In this document: positions 24,073 through 31,627 of the stretch, in pieces | Layout: every line of letters starts with the position of its first letter | Position numbering within the stretch: the first letter of the stretch is position 1 | Source: a virus | Virus record (IMG/VR): IMGVR_UViG_3300042923_000379 | Span: 1 to 53,273 of that record | Direction: 5' to 3' (one strand) | Length of the DNA stretch: 53,273 bases | Program-made: the position numbers and the translations under genes | The notes under the pieces: model-generated | Seen by the model: only the letters and a program-made list of their open reading frames with translations | The model's database searches: none | What the model was told of the DNA's origin: nothing

Positions 24073-24272
24073 TTTAAAACCTCCTTAGTGATTAAACATT
24101 CACATTTCTTTTTATTAAGTCCACATCTTGGGCACTGTTCTTTCATAGCCTTATTAACTAGCCTGTCTAACTCTGAATTTATCTCAATAGTGTTTATATG
24201 CTGCCTACCATAATCGTCAATGCTTTTATAAAGTTTTTCTCTTGTTATCTCTATTTCAGTATTAATATCCAT
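24069..24272 (-). CDS. Spo0E-like aspartyl-phosphate phosphatase
   Basis: 67 residues from ATG 24272, chosen because AGGAG lies 7 nt upstream; an upstream start at 24302 would overlap the previous gene. The two-helix Spo0E pattern is visible: IEITREKLYKSIDDYG, then the signature S-E-L-D at 33-36 (NSELDRLVNKA). A Cys-rich tail (CPRC...CEC) is added. Spo0E proteins dephosphorylate Spo0A~P and delay sporulation. A phage copy could hold the host in vegetative growth. Confidence 0.65.
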   Translation of the reverse strand: MDINTEIEITREKLYKSIDDYGRQHINTIEINSELDRLVNKAMKEQCPRCGLNKKKCECLITKEVLN

Positions 24273-24282
24273 GATCTTCTCC

Positions 24283-24447
24283 TTAATCTTCAATGAAGCC
24301 ATTTTTCTTTAATTGCTGATTTTCACATTCTAAGTTTTTAATTTTATTCTCTAGACTTTGTATATAACAAATTAATCCTGCTACATAAGCCTTAACATCA
24401 TCTAAACTTTTGATATTTCTTTTTAAAACTTCTAATCTATCACTCAT
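24283..24447 (-). CDS. small coiled-coil protein
   Basis: 54 residues starting MSDRLEVLKR. The C-terminal half is a heptad helix (SLENKIKNLECENQQLK). GAGGTAG precedes the ATG. Ends just before the Spo0E-like start. Confidence 0.5.
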   Translation of the reverse strand: MSDRLEVLKRNIKSLDDVKAYVAGLICYIQSLENKIKNLECENQQLKKNGFIED

Positions 24448-24450
24448 AAT

Positions 24451-24585
24451 CTACCTCTTAATTTCTTCATGAAATTCTTTAACTGATTTTTTAGCACATT
24501 CTATTTCATTGCATCCTGGAACATAGTTTTTAATTGTTATTTGCATTAATCTATAAGCTTCTTGGTTTGTTAAATTTCCTATCAT
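24451..24585 (-). CDS. small hypothetical protein
   Basis: 44 residues starting MIGNLTNQEA, with AAGGAG upstream. Helical. It overlaps the upstream gene by 4 nt. Confidence 0.5.
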   Translation of the reverse strand: MIGNLTNQEAYRLMQITIKNYVPGCNEIECAKKSVKEFHEEIKR

Positions 24586-24740
24586 TGTTCTTCACTCCTT
24601 AAATATTCTTCTATTGCTTTTTTTAGAGAAAAATAGTCTTTATGAATTAACATCATTCCACAAATAATACTATCTGCATTATCGTGTCCTTCTTTCTTTG
24701 CTAACTTTTTTATTAATCCTACTAAATTTGCTTGTTTCAT
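24582..24740 (-). CDS. small basic hypothetical protein
   Basis: 52 residues starting MKQANLVGLI. Helical. It is followed by a 4-nt overlap with the next gene. No recognised family. Confidence 0.5.
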   Translation of the reverse strand: MKQANLVGLIKKLAKKEGHDNADSIICGMMLIHKDYFSLKKAIEEYLRSEEQ

Positions 24741-24741
24741 A

Positions 24742-25068
24742 TTAACACCTCATTACTCTTGTTTTTCTATCGCAACTTTGTATTACCTTAATCCCTATTC
24801 CTTTAACATCTTTCTTTGATTCAACATCATCTATTTTTATAGCTCCAATACCATCAAATTCTGTTACATCATCTTGGAATTGTTCAGCTATATATTTAGC
24901 TAGTTCTGGTAGATTTTCTTTACCTTCAATGTTTAAGTTAGCTTGTATTTTGTTAAGATTTTTTAATGTGGTTGGGTTTATATCGAATGTAATCTCGATA
25001 AGATCTTGCCTTGTTACTTTGCAGCTGAAAGTTACTTTTTCTTGTTTTAACTCAGTTATTTCACACAT
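24742..25068 (-). CDS. hypothetical protein
   Basis: 108 residues, beta-rich N-terminus (VTFSCKVTRQDLIEITFDI). No family is recognised. It overlaps the upstream 31-residue ORF. Confidence 0.55.
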   Translation of the reverse strand: MCEITELKQEKVTFSCKVTRQDLIEITFDINPTTLKNLNKIQANLNIEGKENLPELAKYIAEQFQDDVTEFDGIGAIKIDDVESKKDVKGIGIKVIQSCDRKTRVMRC

Positions 25069-25151
25069 TTATCCTCACCTTCTATAATTGATTCTAAATA
25101 AGCTTTTAACCCTTTAATTTTCCCTTTGTAGCTGTATACTCCTACTTTCAT
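25056..25151 (-). CDS. 31-residue micro-protein
   Basis: MKVGVYSYKGKIKGL with a perfect GGAGG site 8 nt upstream. It overlaps the following gene by 13 nt. Possibly a leader for it. Confidence 0.4.
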   Translation of the reverse strand: MKVGVYSYKGKIKGLKAYLESIIEGEDKCVK

Positions 25152-25163
25152 TGTTTAATCCTC

Positions 25164-25538
25164 CTAAATCTCTAATTTGTCTAGTAAATCAGTTTTTATA
25201 TATCTGCTGAAATTCTTATCTATATATGCCTCTAAGCACTTCTTAACTCTTAAAAATTGTTTTTTCTTCATTTTAGAAGCTGTAAAAATATACCCTTCAA
25301 GTCTATCTCTTTGACAAATTTCACTTTTGAAATGATAACAATTAGGTATTGACAGTGATGGATTAAGTTTGTAGGGATCTTTTTTTATACTAATTCTTGA
25401 AAAATCTTCATCATCTATACAAAAGACTTTTTCATTTAATCCTATTATTTTACTTGTCATGACTTTTTTAGTGGCTTCATTTTCAATAAAATCAAGTTTG
25501 ATTCTATATTCATAAATCTCTTGTCCTATTTCTAACAC
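25164..25538 (-). CDS. hypothetical protein
   Basis: 124 residues. A beta-barrel-like N-terminal half (EIGQEIYEYRIK, KVFCIDDEDFS) and a helical lysine-rich end. No family is recognised. Confidence 0.55.
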   Translation of the reverse strand: MLEIGQEIYEYRIKLDFIENEATKKVMTSKIIGLNEKVFCIDDEDFSRISIKKDPYKLNPSLSIPNCYHFKSEICQRDRLEGYIFTASKMKKKQFLRVKKCLEAYIDKNFSRYIKTDLLDKLEI

Positions 25539-25540
25539 GA

Positions 25541-25756
25541 TTAATCCTCCTTATCTTTCTTTGTATCTACTGATAGTTCTTTACTCCATAACTTTTTAGC
25601 ATCTTCTTCACCATTAAATATTGTTACTAAATCTTTAATCATATCTCTTTTACCAAGTTTATATTGTTCTTTTATAGAATCCTTAGCTGTAAATGCTTCA
25701 TTGTTATACTTCATATATAGGATACTGAAAAGTTCTATTTGCTTTGAATTAAACAT
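25541..25756 (-). CDS. small helical hypothetical protein
   Basis: 71 residues, charged, helical, tightly packed between neighbours (2-nt gaps). Function unknown. Confidence 0.55.
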   Translation of the reverse strand: MFNSKQIELFSILYMKYNNEAFTAKDSIKEQYKLGKRDMIKDLVTIFNGEEDAKKLWSKELSVDTKKDKED

Positions 25757-25758
25757 CT

Positions 25759-25971
25759 TTAATCCTCCCTACCCTCAAATATCTCGTCAAAGTCTCCATC
25801 TAAAACCTCTATAAGTTTCTTTGCTGCATCTGCTCCTATAATTCCTCGTGATAAGGATTTGTTTAAGTACGGTCTGCTCTTGCCAATTTTCTTAGATAAA
25901 GCACTATGGGTATATCCATTCATGATTACTAGTAATTCAAAAGCTTTTGGGTCTTTATAGTAAATCCTCAT
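25759..25971 (-). CDS. XRE-type HTH protein
   Basis: 70 residues with a lambda-repressor-like HTH: GYTHSALSKKIGKSRPYLNKSL then a helix GADAAKKLIEVL. It may be a small early regulator or Cro-like protein. Confidence 0.7.
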   Translation of the reverse strand: MRIYYKDPKAFELLVIMNGYTHSALSKKIGKSRPYLNKSLSRGIIGADAAKKLIEVLDGDFDEIFEGRED

Positions 25972-26101
25972 AATCTTCCTCCTTCAACTTTCTATATATT
26001 TCTAACTTTTCATTTAATATTTCTTCTCTACGTTCATCTTTACTTGATACAAGTTCTATACTTAGTTTTTCATTTATTTTCATAAGTTCTTCTTTAGTCA
26101 T
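25955..26101 (-). CDS. small charged hypothetical protein
   Basis: 48 residues starting MTKEELMKIN, helical. It overlaps the start of the XRE-type gene by 17 nt. GGAGC upstream. Confidence 0.45.
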   Translation of the reverse strand: MTKEELMKINEKLSIELVSSKDERREEILNEKLEIYRKLKEEDYEDLL

Positions 26102-26116
26102 TGTTTTCTCAGCTCC

Positions 26117-26353
26117 TTATTTAAAATACTTAAATAAATCGAAAACGCCTTTTAAATCCACCTTAAACCCTCTAAGACCAAATGTAATTAGTAGCAATAG
26201 GATTAATCCTTTCTTTAATACATCTGCTAAATTCAAAGGCTTAGGCTCTTTTCCTTCTGAATTAATTCTTCTTATAGCTCGTCTTGTTGCACCTTGTATT
26301 TCATCTAAAGCAATGTTTGTAGTTCTTTCTATTTCATCATTCATTAGATTCAC
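26117..26353 (-). CDS. membrane-anchored hypothetical protein
   Basis: 78 residues: a charged helical N-terminus, one transmembrane helix (about 47-63, GLILLLLITFGLRGF) and a short tail. Confidence 0.55.
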   Translation of the reverse strand: MNLMNDEIERTTNIALDEIQGATRRAIRRINSEGKEPKPLNLADVLKKGLILLLLITFGLRGFKVDLKGVFDLFKYFK

Positions 26354-26588
26354 TCTCTAAAATTGCTTCAAAACATGATTTAAAGGTTTCTTTTGTAACT
26401 TCAATCCACTGGAAAGTTTTCTCGTCAACTTCTCTTTCAAGTTTTATTTCTCCGCCAATCATTTTGTCTTCACCATCATCTAAATCCCATATAGTATCTT
26501 TTTCAACATCAAAATATTTATTTTCTATAGAAAAACCATTATCATCCACACAAAATACTGAAAAGCCTGATACGCACTTATATTTCAT
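26337..26588 (-). CDS. acidic hypothetical protein
   Basis: 83 residues, beta-rich, acidic. It overlaps the next gene by 17 nt. No family is recognised. Confidence 0.55.
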   Translation of the reverse strand: MKYKCVSGFSVFCVDDNGFSIENKYFDVEKDTIWDLDDGEDKMIGGEIKLEREVDEKTFQWIEVTKETFKSCFEAILESESNE

Positions 26589-26610
26589 CCTCTATCCCTC
26601 CATCACATTC

Positions 26611-27153
26611 TTATTTATTGTCTCCACATACGAATAATTTTGACTTGTCTATATCTGCAACTAAAGCTGTTTGTTCTTCTTTTTCTAGGTTTGATAAATC
26701 GAATCCTAAACCTTTTAAATACTCTGCTACTTTCTTTCCGTTTTCTAATCCTTCACAAACTACTCTGACTTTCTTGTAGTTATCTTTAACTTCTTTTATT
26801 TCCTTATCTCTTTCTGCATATATTAAACTTGTTGAGTTTTCAAAGTCGCAGTTACTTAGGATTAGTTCTACTGCTTTAACGCCTTCAAGTTTTCTTAACA
26901 TTCCTTCAACTGAGTTATTATATCCAACTGAATAACCTGTATTTTTATCTTCTTTCATTGGAATAACTAAATTTTGAACATCTGTAAATATTGAATTGAT
27001 TCGTTTTTGAATAGAATCTATTTTTGATTGATAAGGTTCAAGTGCTTTCTTTTCTGCTGCATCAATTAAAGGTTTGTATTTCAAAGTAACACTTCCAATC
27101 GCCTTATTTTCAACTAGTCCTAAAAACATTAATAAATCTTTTTTCTTAATCAT
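26611..27153 (-). CDS. hypothetical protein
   Basis: 180 residues, mostly helical with coiled-coil character (AEKKALEPYQSKIDSIQKRI). AGGA upstream. Conserved-looking but not identified. Confidence 0.6.
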   Translation of the reverse strand: MIKKKDLLMFLGLVENKAIGSVTLKYKPLIDAAEKKALEPYQSKIDSIQKRINSIFTDVQNLVIPMKEDKNTGYSVGYNNSVEGMLRKLEGVKAVELILSNCDFENSTSLIYAERDKEIKEVKDNYKKVRVVCEGLENGKKVAEYLKGLGFDLSNLEKEEQTALVADIDKSKLFVCGDNK

Positions 27154-27209
27154 TGTTTATATCCTCCAAACATAATTATTGTTAAGTAAAATTTCTTTAG
27201 TAGGCTATA

Positions 27210-27362
27210 CTAGCCTTTTAATTCCTCCAGTGCTTGTTTAACTGTCTCTTGTCCAAATTTTTTTATTAATATCTCTGCAAAAACTTCTGAAGCTTTTCTG
27301 TTAAATCTTTCTCTTCCTTCTTCGCTTAGTTCTTTGACATTAACTTTAATTTCTCTTTTCAT
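27210..27362 (-). CDS. small hypothetical protein
   Basis: 50 residues starting MKREIKVNVK, helical, charged, with GGGGGA 6 nt before the ATG. It resembles small early phage proteins that open replication operons; no family is recognised. Confidence 0.5.
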   Translation of the reverse strand: MKREIKVNVKELSEEGRERFNRKASEVFAEILIKKFGQETVKQALEELKG

Positions 27363-27434
27363 AATATCCCCCGAAAAAATGTTGTTGTATTATATGAAAT
27401 TGAGTTAGATTTGGTTCTATTAAGTTTTCAAGGA

Positions 27435-28208
27435 TCACGCTATATCGTATAAATTTCTTGCTAATTCTTTTACGTCATTCTCATAAAGCTTACAAGCTAT
27501 CTCATAAAGTTCTGATACTTTATCCATAACCTTATCTATATAGTCAATTTTGCTTTTCATTTTAGGTTTATTACTTAAGTTATAAGCTTCAAATCTTCTT
27601 GTTAGGTCTATGTGATACTTCATTTCAAATTGTCTATAAAGTTCTCTCCATCTTTCTTGGAAGTTTGCTCCTTTATATCTAACAACCCTATTTAAAATCT
27701 GTCTCTTTTCTGCTAAAGTAACTTTATCTACTAAAGCGATTATTACGCCCTCTTTATGTTCGATAGATTTCTGCTGCTCTATTATCAACTCATTTTGCTT
27801 TCTTACAGTTTCTAAAGTTTGTTTGAACATTAATTTGGTTCCATCATCTGCAAATTTCAAATAAGTATTAACAAATAGATCGTCATTATTTACATATCCG
27901 CCAGTTTTTCTTATAGTTGGTAATACTTCATCAAATATCCATGATTCAAATTTATCAGCACCAGGTAATTCAGATTTAGCAGCTAACCTATAAATATCGC
28001 CTTCGGCTATGCAATTCATTAGTTGTTCACCGCTATTGGTAGGGACTAGGCGTTTCACCGACCCCTTGCAATGTCTTTTAATTGCACTATTTGGATCTTT
28101 GTAACCTAATGATTTTGCTATATCAATTCCTACTGCATAAACTTTATTTTCAATTTCTAGCCATCTTACTTCTCCAAATTGTTCATTTTTAAATATTTGT
28201 AAGTTCAA
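27435..28208 (-). CDS. Bro-N domain antirepressor
   Basis: About 257 residues from TTG 28208, spaced 7 nt from AGGAGG (the ATG at 28214 is too close). The N-terminal Bro domain is clear: QIFKNEQFGEVRWLEIENKV, AVGIDIAKSLGYKDP and ESWIFDEVLPTIRKTGGYV. The C-terminal 130 residues are helical with a basic ORF6N/KilA-C-like region. Such proteins counteract the prophage repressor. It is the second gene leftward from the early promoter. Confidence 0.9.
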   Translation of the reverse strand: MNLQIFKNEQFGEVRWLEIENKVYAVGIDIAKSLGYKDPNSAIKRHCKGSVKRLVPTNSGEQLMNCIAEGDIYRLAAKSELPGADKFESWIFDEVLPTIRKTGGYVNNDDLFVNTYLKFADDGTKLMFKQTLETVRKQNELIIEQQKSIEHKEGVIIALVDKVTLAEKRQILNRVVRYKGANFQERWRELYRQFEMKYHIDLTRRFEAYNLSNKPKMKSKIDYIDKVMDKVSELYEIACKLYENDVKELARNLYDIA

Positions 28209-28219
28209 ACTCATTCCTC

Positions 28220-28414
28220 CTATCCTCTAATTGCTTTTATAACTTCATCTGTAGAAGCATTTATTGTTGTACTAATCTTTTCTAAAACGTCAGTACTTGG
28301 GTTCGAATAAAACCCAGTGTTAAGTCTTGATAAATATGGTATTGATATATTTGCTTCTTCTGATAGTTTTGTAAAAGTATATCCTCTGTCTTTACAAAGT
28401 TGTCTTAAACTCAC
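28220..28414 (-). CDS. Cro-like XRE regulator
   Basis: About 64 residues from GTG 28414 (8 nt after AGGAGG). HTH LCKDRGYTFTKLSEEANISIPYLSRL. It is among the first leftward genes opposite the CI-like repressor, the usual place for Cro. Confidence 0.8.
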   Translation of the reverse strand: MSLRQLCKDRGYTFTKLSEEANISIPYLSRLNTGFYSNPSTDVLEKISTTINASTDEVIKAIRG

Positions 28415-28435
28415 ATCCCACACCTCCTTTCAGCC

Positions 28436-28494
28436 AAAATAAAAAGAGCCATTCAGCTCTCATGCTCAATTTGCACGAGTAACTAAATGGCTCT
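28436..28494 (-). terminator. intrinsic terminator overlapping the Com-like gene end
   Basis: On the minus strand AGAGCCATT (28494-28486) pairs with AATGGCTCT (28453-28445), followed by TTTTTATTTT. The hairpin lies inside the last codons of the gene at 28466-28669 and before the Cro-like gene, so early transcripts must read through or be antiterminated. Confidence 0.7.
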
Positions 28495-28669
28495 GAGTTC
28501 TGACCTCTCTCAACATTGTTGAACTGGGTTCTGACTTCCGGCACTTTACGTTATTTATTTCTACTTCTCTTTTACAACCTGTACATTTAACATATACACC
28601 TTGTATTTCATGGTCATTGTCTATCATTGCTAGTTTCCTACCACATTCACATTTAAACCATTCTCTCAT
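28466..28669 (-). CDS. Com-like zinc-ribbon protein
   Basis: 67 residues beginning MREWFKCECGRKLAMID, then VKCTGCKREVEI: two CxC/CxxC pairs as in the Mu Com family of small RNA-binding translational regulators. The tail (RKSEPSSTMLREVRTQS) is encoded over the terminator. It is the first gene of the leftward early operon. Its target is unknown. Confidence 0.65.
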   Translation of the reverse strand: MREWFKCECGRKLAMIDNDHEIQGVYVKCTGCKREVEINNVKCRKSEPSSTMLREVRTQSHLVTRAN

Positions 28670-28860
28670 AATCTAATCACCTTTAACATATTAATCAATC
28701 CTCTCTTAAAATAATGTAATAGAATTTGTTTCTGTGTATTTGCACTAGTAATCCTCCCCAATCGTTAAATAAAAACCCTCATATGTTTCTGATAAGCTCA
28801 GCTGTCATTGTACATGTTCTTTACCTCATTTCATTTTGTTGTGTCCTTGTCCATGTCTAT

Positions 28861-28889
28861 ATATTAAAGCATACTTTAAATAAAGTAAA
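28861..28889 (-). promoter_or_regulatory. leftward early promoter overlapped by operator palindrome
   Basis: -35 TTTACT (28889-28884), 17-bp spacer, -10 TAATAT (28866-28861). The perfect palindrome TACTTTA-AA-TAAAGTA (28872-28887) covers the -35 and spacer, so repressor binding would block polymerase. Confidence 0.7.
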
Positions 28890-28893
28890 AGCC

Positions 28894-28916
28894 TATTTTA
28901 AAGTATATTTTAAAGT
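28894..28916. repeat. direct-repeat operator candidates
   Basis: TATTTTAAAGT occurs at 28894-28904 and again at 28906-28916, 12 bp apart, just upstream of the leftward promoter. They share the TAAAGT core with the palindromic operator. Confidence 0.5.
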
Positions 28917-28977
28917 TAATGCCAATTATCTTTTATTTACGCTTTAAACCTTTAATTTTCTTTAATTTAAAAACTTT

Positions 28978-29013
28978 TTGTGATATATTATTTTTAGCGT
29001 ATACTATAAAGTA
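28978..29013 (+). promoter_or_regulatory. repressor promoter with autoregulatory operator
   Basis: -35 TTGTGA (28978-28983), 16-bp spacer, -10 TATACT (29000-29005). TACTaTAAAGTA (29002-29013) overlaps the -10 and start, which suggests that the repressor controls its own gene. Confidence 0.6.
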
Positions 29014-29024
29014 GGAGGATCATT

Positions 29025-29456
29025 ATGTCTATAATAGGTGATAATTTAAGAAGAATAAGAAAAGAAAAGAATATTTCTCAGATGGATCTATATAGAATTA
29101 CTAAAGTGAGTAATGTATATATTAATAAAATCGAAAAAGGTGTTTACGATAACCCTTCGTTTGATGTAATTGAAAGACTTGCATTTGGATTAAATTGTAC
29201 TATAGATGATTTAACTAGAAATACAGAAGAAGATAATGAAAAAAATATATATGAAATGATAGAAGAAATACTAAAGAAAAATAATATGCATAACGAAGAA
29301 ACTCAAGTAGCAGCTCTTTTACTAGCGAAATTACGTTCAAATAATTTAATAAATGAAGATTTTGAAATGACACCTAGTCTCGTGAAGCTACTTGAAGAAG
29401 CTATTCGTTTAGATGCAAAAATAGAGAAAAATATCAAGAACGCAGAAGATGAATAA
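29025..29456 (+). CDS. CI-like repressor (XRE HTH)
   Basis: 143 residues, AGGAGG before the ATG. N-terminal XRE HTH (LRRIRKEKNISQMDLYRITKVSNVYINKIE, residues 8-37). The C-terminal half is helical and lacks a LexA-type self-cleavage domain, so induction probably depends on antirepressors (Bro, Rha) rather than RecA. Confidence 0.85.
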   Translation: MSIIGDNLRRIRKEKNISQMDLYRITKVSNVYINKIEKGVYDNPSFDVIERLAFGLNCTIDDLTRNTEEDNEKNIYEMIEEILKKNNMHNEETQVAALLLAKLRSNNLINEDFEMTPSLVKLLEEAIRLDAKIEKNIKNAEDE

Positions 29457-29547
29457 TTTTACTTATATCAATAGAATTAGTAGACAATAGAGAATTAATA
29501 AGAATAACAGCTTGGACTATATTTTTAGATTTATCAGTTTTTTTCAT
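29434..29547 (-). CDS. candidate 37-residue convergent ORF
   Basis: MKKTDKSKNIVQAVILINSLLS..., amphipathic, with AAGGGG 7-8 nt upstream and a TATAAT -10 near 29580 on the minus strand. Its 3' end overlaps the CI-like gene by 23 nt antisense. Coding status uncertain; it could be an antisense regulator or small membrane-active peptide. Confidence 0.3.
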   Translation of the reverse strand: MKKTDKSKNIVQAVILINSLLSTNSIDISKIIHLLRS

Positions 29548-29731
29548 AAAAACAACCCCTTTGTTATTTCATTAACATAATTATACTACGAATTTTTATG
29601 CATGCCGTGAATAATTCCGACAAATTAACACACGCTTAAAACTTCTTGTAATTATTTTCTAGTATTATTTATTTTAATAATAATGTATAATTCCTCTGAT
29701 TATTATTTTGTCGAAATACGGAGGAATAAAA

Positions 29732-30040
29732 TTGGAATACATAAGAAAAGGATTAAGATTAACGCAAGAAGAACTAGCAAAAAAAATGGGAGTAAGTCAA
29801 TCTAAAGTAAGTAGATGGGAAAGGGGGATTAATTTAGAACATATGTCCATAGGAGAAATGATAAAGATATCAGAATTAGTCGGCCAATGCCCTATATCTG
29901 TAATGTGCATGTTTGTAAATAGACTTAAATATTGTAACGCCATGATGGGACAAATAAACTTTAGTGAATGCTATCTTATGAAAAAGTATCATAAGGACTT
30001 TATGGAGGAAATAAATGAAAGTAGCGATATATTCTCGTAA
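29732..30040 (+). CDS. XRE HTH regulator upstream of integrase
   Basis: About 102 residues from TTG 29732, chosen for GGAGG 7 nt upstream. HTH KGLRLTQEELAKKMGVSQSKVSRWERG is textbook XRE. The last 26 nt overlap the integrase start, so the two are cotranslated. It may control integrase expression. Confidence 0.75.
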   Translation: MEYIRKGLRLTQEELAKKMGVSQSKVSRWERGINLEHMSIGEMIKISELVGQCPISVMCMFVNRLKYCNAMMGQINFSECYLMKKYHKDFMEEINESSDIFS

Positions 30041-31619
30041 AAGTAAATTTACTGGTAAAGGTGAATCTATAGATAATCAAATCCAAATTTGCAAGGATCA
30101 TATCAAATATAAATATCCTGGGGAAAATATTGAGTTTTTAGAATATGAAGATGAGGGGTTTTCTGGAAAGAATATAGATAGACCATCCTTTTCTAAAATG
30201 ATGAAAGATGCTAAAGAAAAGAAGTTTGAAGTATTAATATGTTATAGACTTGATAGAATAGCAAGAAATGTTGGTAGGTTCTCCGATACTGTAGAAGTAT
30301 TGATGGAAAAGAACATAACTTTTATATCTGTAACTGAAGATGTTAACACTAATACTATAATGGGTAGAGCTGTAATGAATATATCGGCTGTATTCGCCCA
30401 AATGGAGCGTGAGACTATTGCTGAACGTGTTAGAGATAATATGCTTGAACTTGCTAAAACAGGTCGTTGGCTAGGGGGACAAACTCCCCTTGGCTTTAAA
30501 AGTGAGCAAATAGTTTATCTTGATGAAAATTTTAAAGAAAGAACTATGTATAAATTATCTCCGCTAGAAGAAGAACTTAAGCTTGTTAAACTGATTTATG
30601 ATAAATACATTGAATTAAAATCCTTAAGACAAGTTACAACTTATCTTTTAATTAATAACTTTAAAACTAAGAATAATTCTAACTGGAATACAAAGGCTGT
30701 ATTAGGCGTTCTAACAAGTCCAACTTACGTAAAAGCCAATGATAAGGTTAAAGATTATTTAACCTCTCTTGGCGTTGTTTGTGTAGGTAAAATGGATAAT
30801 AAACACGCTATATTAACTTATAATAAGAAAAAAGGTACTGAGTTTAGAAATATGTCAGAATGGATTGCGGCCGTAGCTAAACATGAAGGGATAATTGATG
30901 CTGATATATGGTTATCTATTCAAGATACATTAAAGGATAATAAATCAAAAGCACCTAGACTTGGTAAAACTAATAAGGCGATATTAACAGGTTTATTAAG
31001 ATGCGGTGATTGTGGTTCTAGTATGGGCATTGTGCATGGTCCATTAAGAAAAGATGGTACTAAACTATATTATTATTCTTGTACCCTTAAAATGAACTCT
31101 AAAGGCATTAGATGTAGTTCTAAAAATGTTAATTCAAACCTTATAGAAAAAGCTGTTATAGATAAAATAAAAACATATGCAAAAGATGATTCCACGTTAT
31201 TAAAAGACTTGGATAAAAATTTAGTTAAAAATACTAATAATAAAGTTGAAATAAATAATCTCGAAAAATCTATAGATGATAAGAAAGCAGCTATTAAAAA
31301 TTTAGTTAATCAACTTTCTCAAAATAGTAATTCTATAGCATCTAAATATATCATAGAAGAAATCGAGAAGTTAGAAAAAGATATTATTGAAGCTACTAAA
31401 CAACTTGAAGAAATAAACTTTAAAAATAAAGAAATGGAAAACCATAAAGCAAATATAGATCTATTAAAAGAATATATAAAGAAATTCTATGAAGAAATAG
31501 ATAATTTAGATAATGAGGATAAAAAGAAAATACTAAATACCTTAATAGATAGGATTGATTGGTATTCTGAAGAAAATGAGATTAACATAACTTTGTTTGG
31601 AGACACTAAAAAAAACTAA
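30015..31619 (+). CDS. int: large serine recombinase (integrase)
   Basis: 534 residues. The catalytic domain opens MKVAIYSRKS with S10 as nucleophile; RLDRIARN and the QMERETIAERVRD helix follow. The recombinase domain, a zinc ribbon (LLRCGDCGSSMG ... YYYSC) and a coiled coil (about 405-470) are in normal order. It integrates phage DNA at attP x attB without a tRNA target. No attP could be identified; the usual place is next to the gene. Confidence 0.96.
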   Translation: MKVAIYSRKSKFTGKGESIDNQIQICKDHIKYKYPGENIEFLEYEDEGFSGKNIDRPSFSKMMKDAKEKKFEVLICYRLDRIARNVGRFSDTVEVLMEKNITFISVTEDVNTNTIMGRAVMNISAVFAQMERETIAERVRDNMLELAKTGRWLGGQTPLGFKSEQIVYLDENFKERTMYKLSPLEEELKLVKLIYDKYIELKSLRQVTTYLLINNFKTKNNSNWNTKAVLGVLTSPTYVKANDKVKDYLTSLGVVCVGKMDNKHAILTYNKKKGTEFRNMSEWIAAVAKHEGIIDADIWLSIQDTLKDNKSKAPRLGKTNKAILTGLLRCGDCGSSMGIVHGPLRKDGTKLYYYSCTLKMNSKGIRCSSKNVNSNLIEKAVIDKIKTYAKDDSTLLKDLDKNLVKNTNNKVEINNLEKSIDDKKAAIKNLVNQLSQNSNSIASKYIIEEIEKLEKDIIEATKQLEEINFKNKEMENHKANIDLLKEYIKKFYEEIDNLDNEDKKKILNTLIDRIDWYSEENEINITLFGDTKKN

Positions 31620-31627
31620 ATGATACA

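Larger units (their letters stand above)
28670..29024. promoter_or_regulatory. lysogeny switch control region (no gene)
   Basis: 355 bp without a credible gene. It holds the leftward early promoter near 28.86-28.89 kb, several TAAAGTA/TACTTTA operator-like motifs, and the rightward repressor promoter near 28.98-29.01 kb. The left part (28680-28850) would be the untranslated leader of the early transcript. Confidence 0.7.

Noticed and set aside
28726-28947. Plus-strand frame in the lysogeny control region
   Set aside because: It lies over operators and promoters, has no ribosome binding site and its composition follows AT-rich non-coding DNA.
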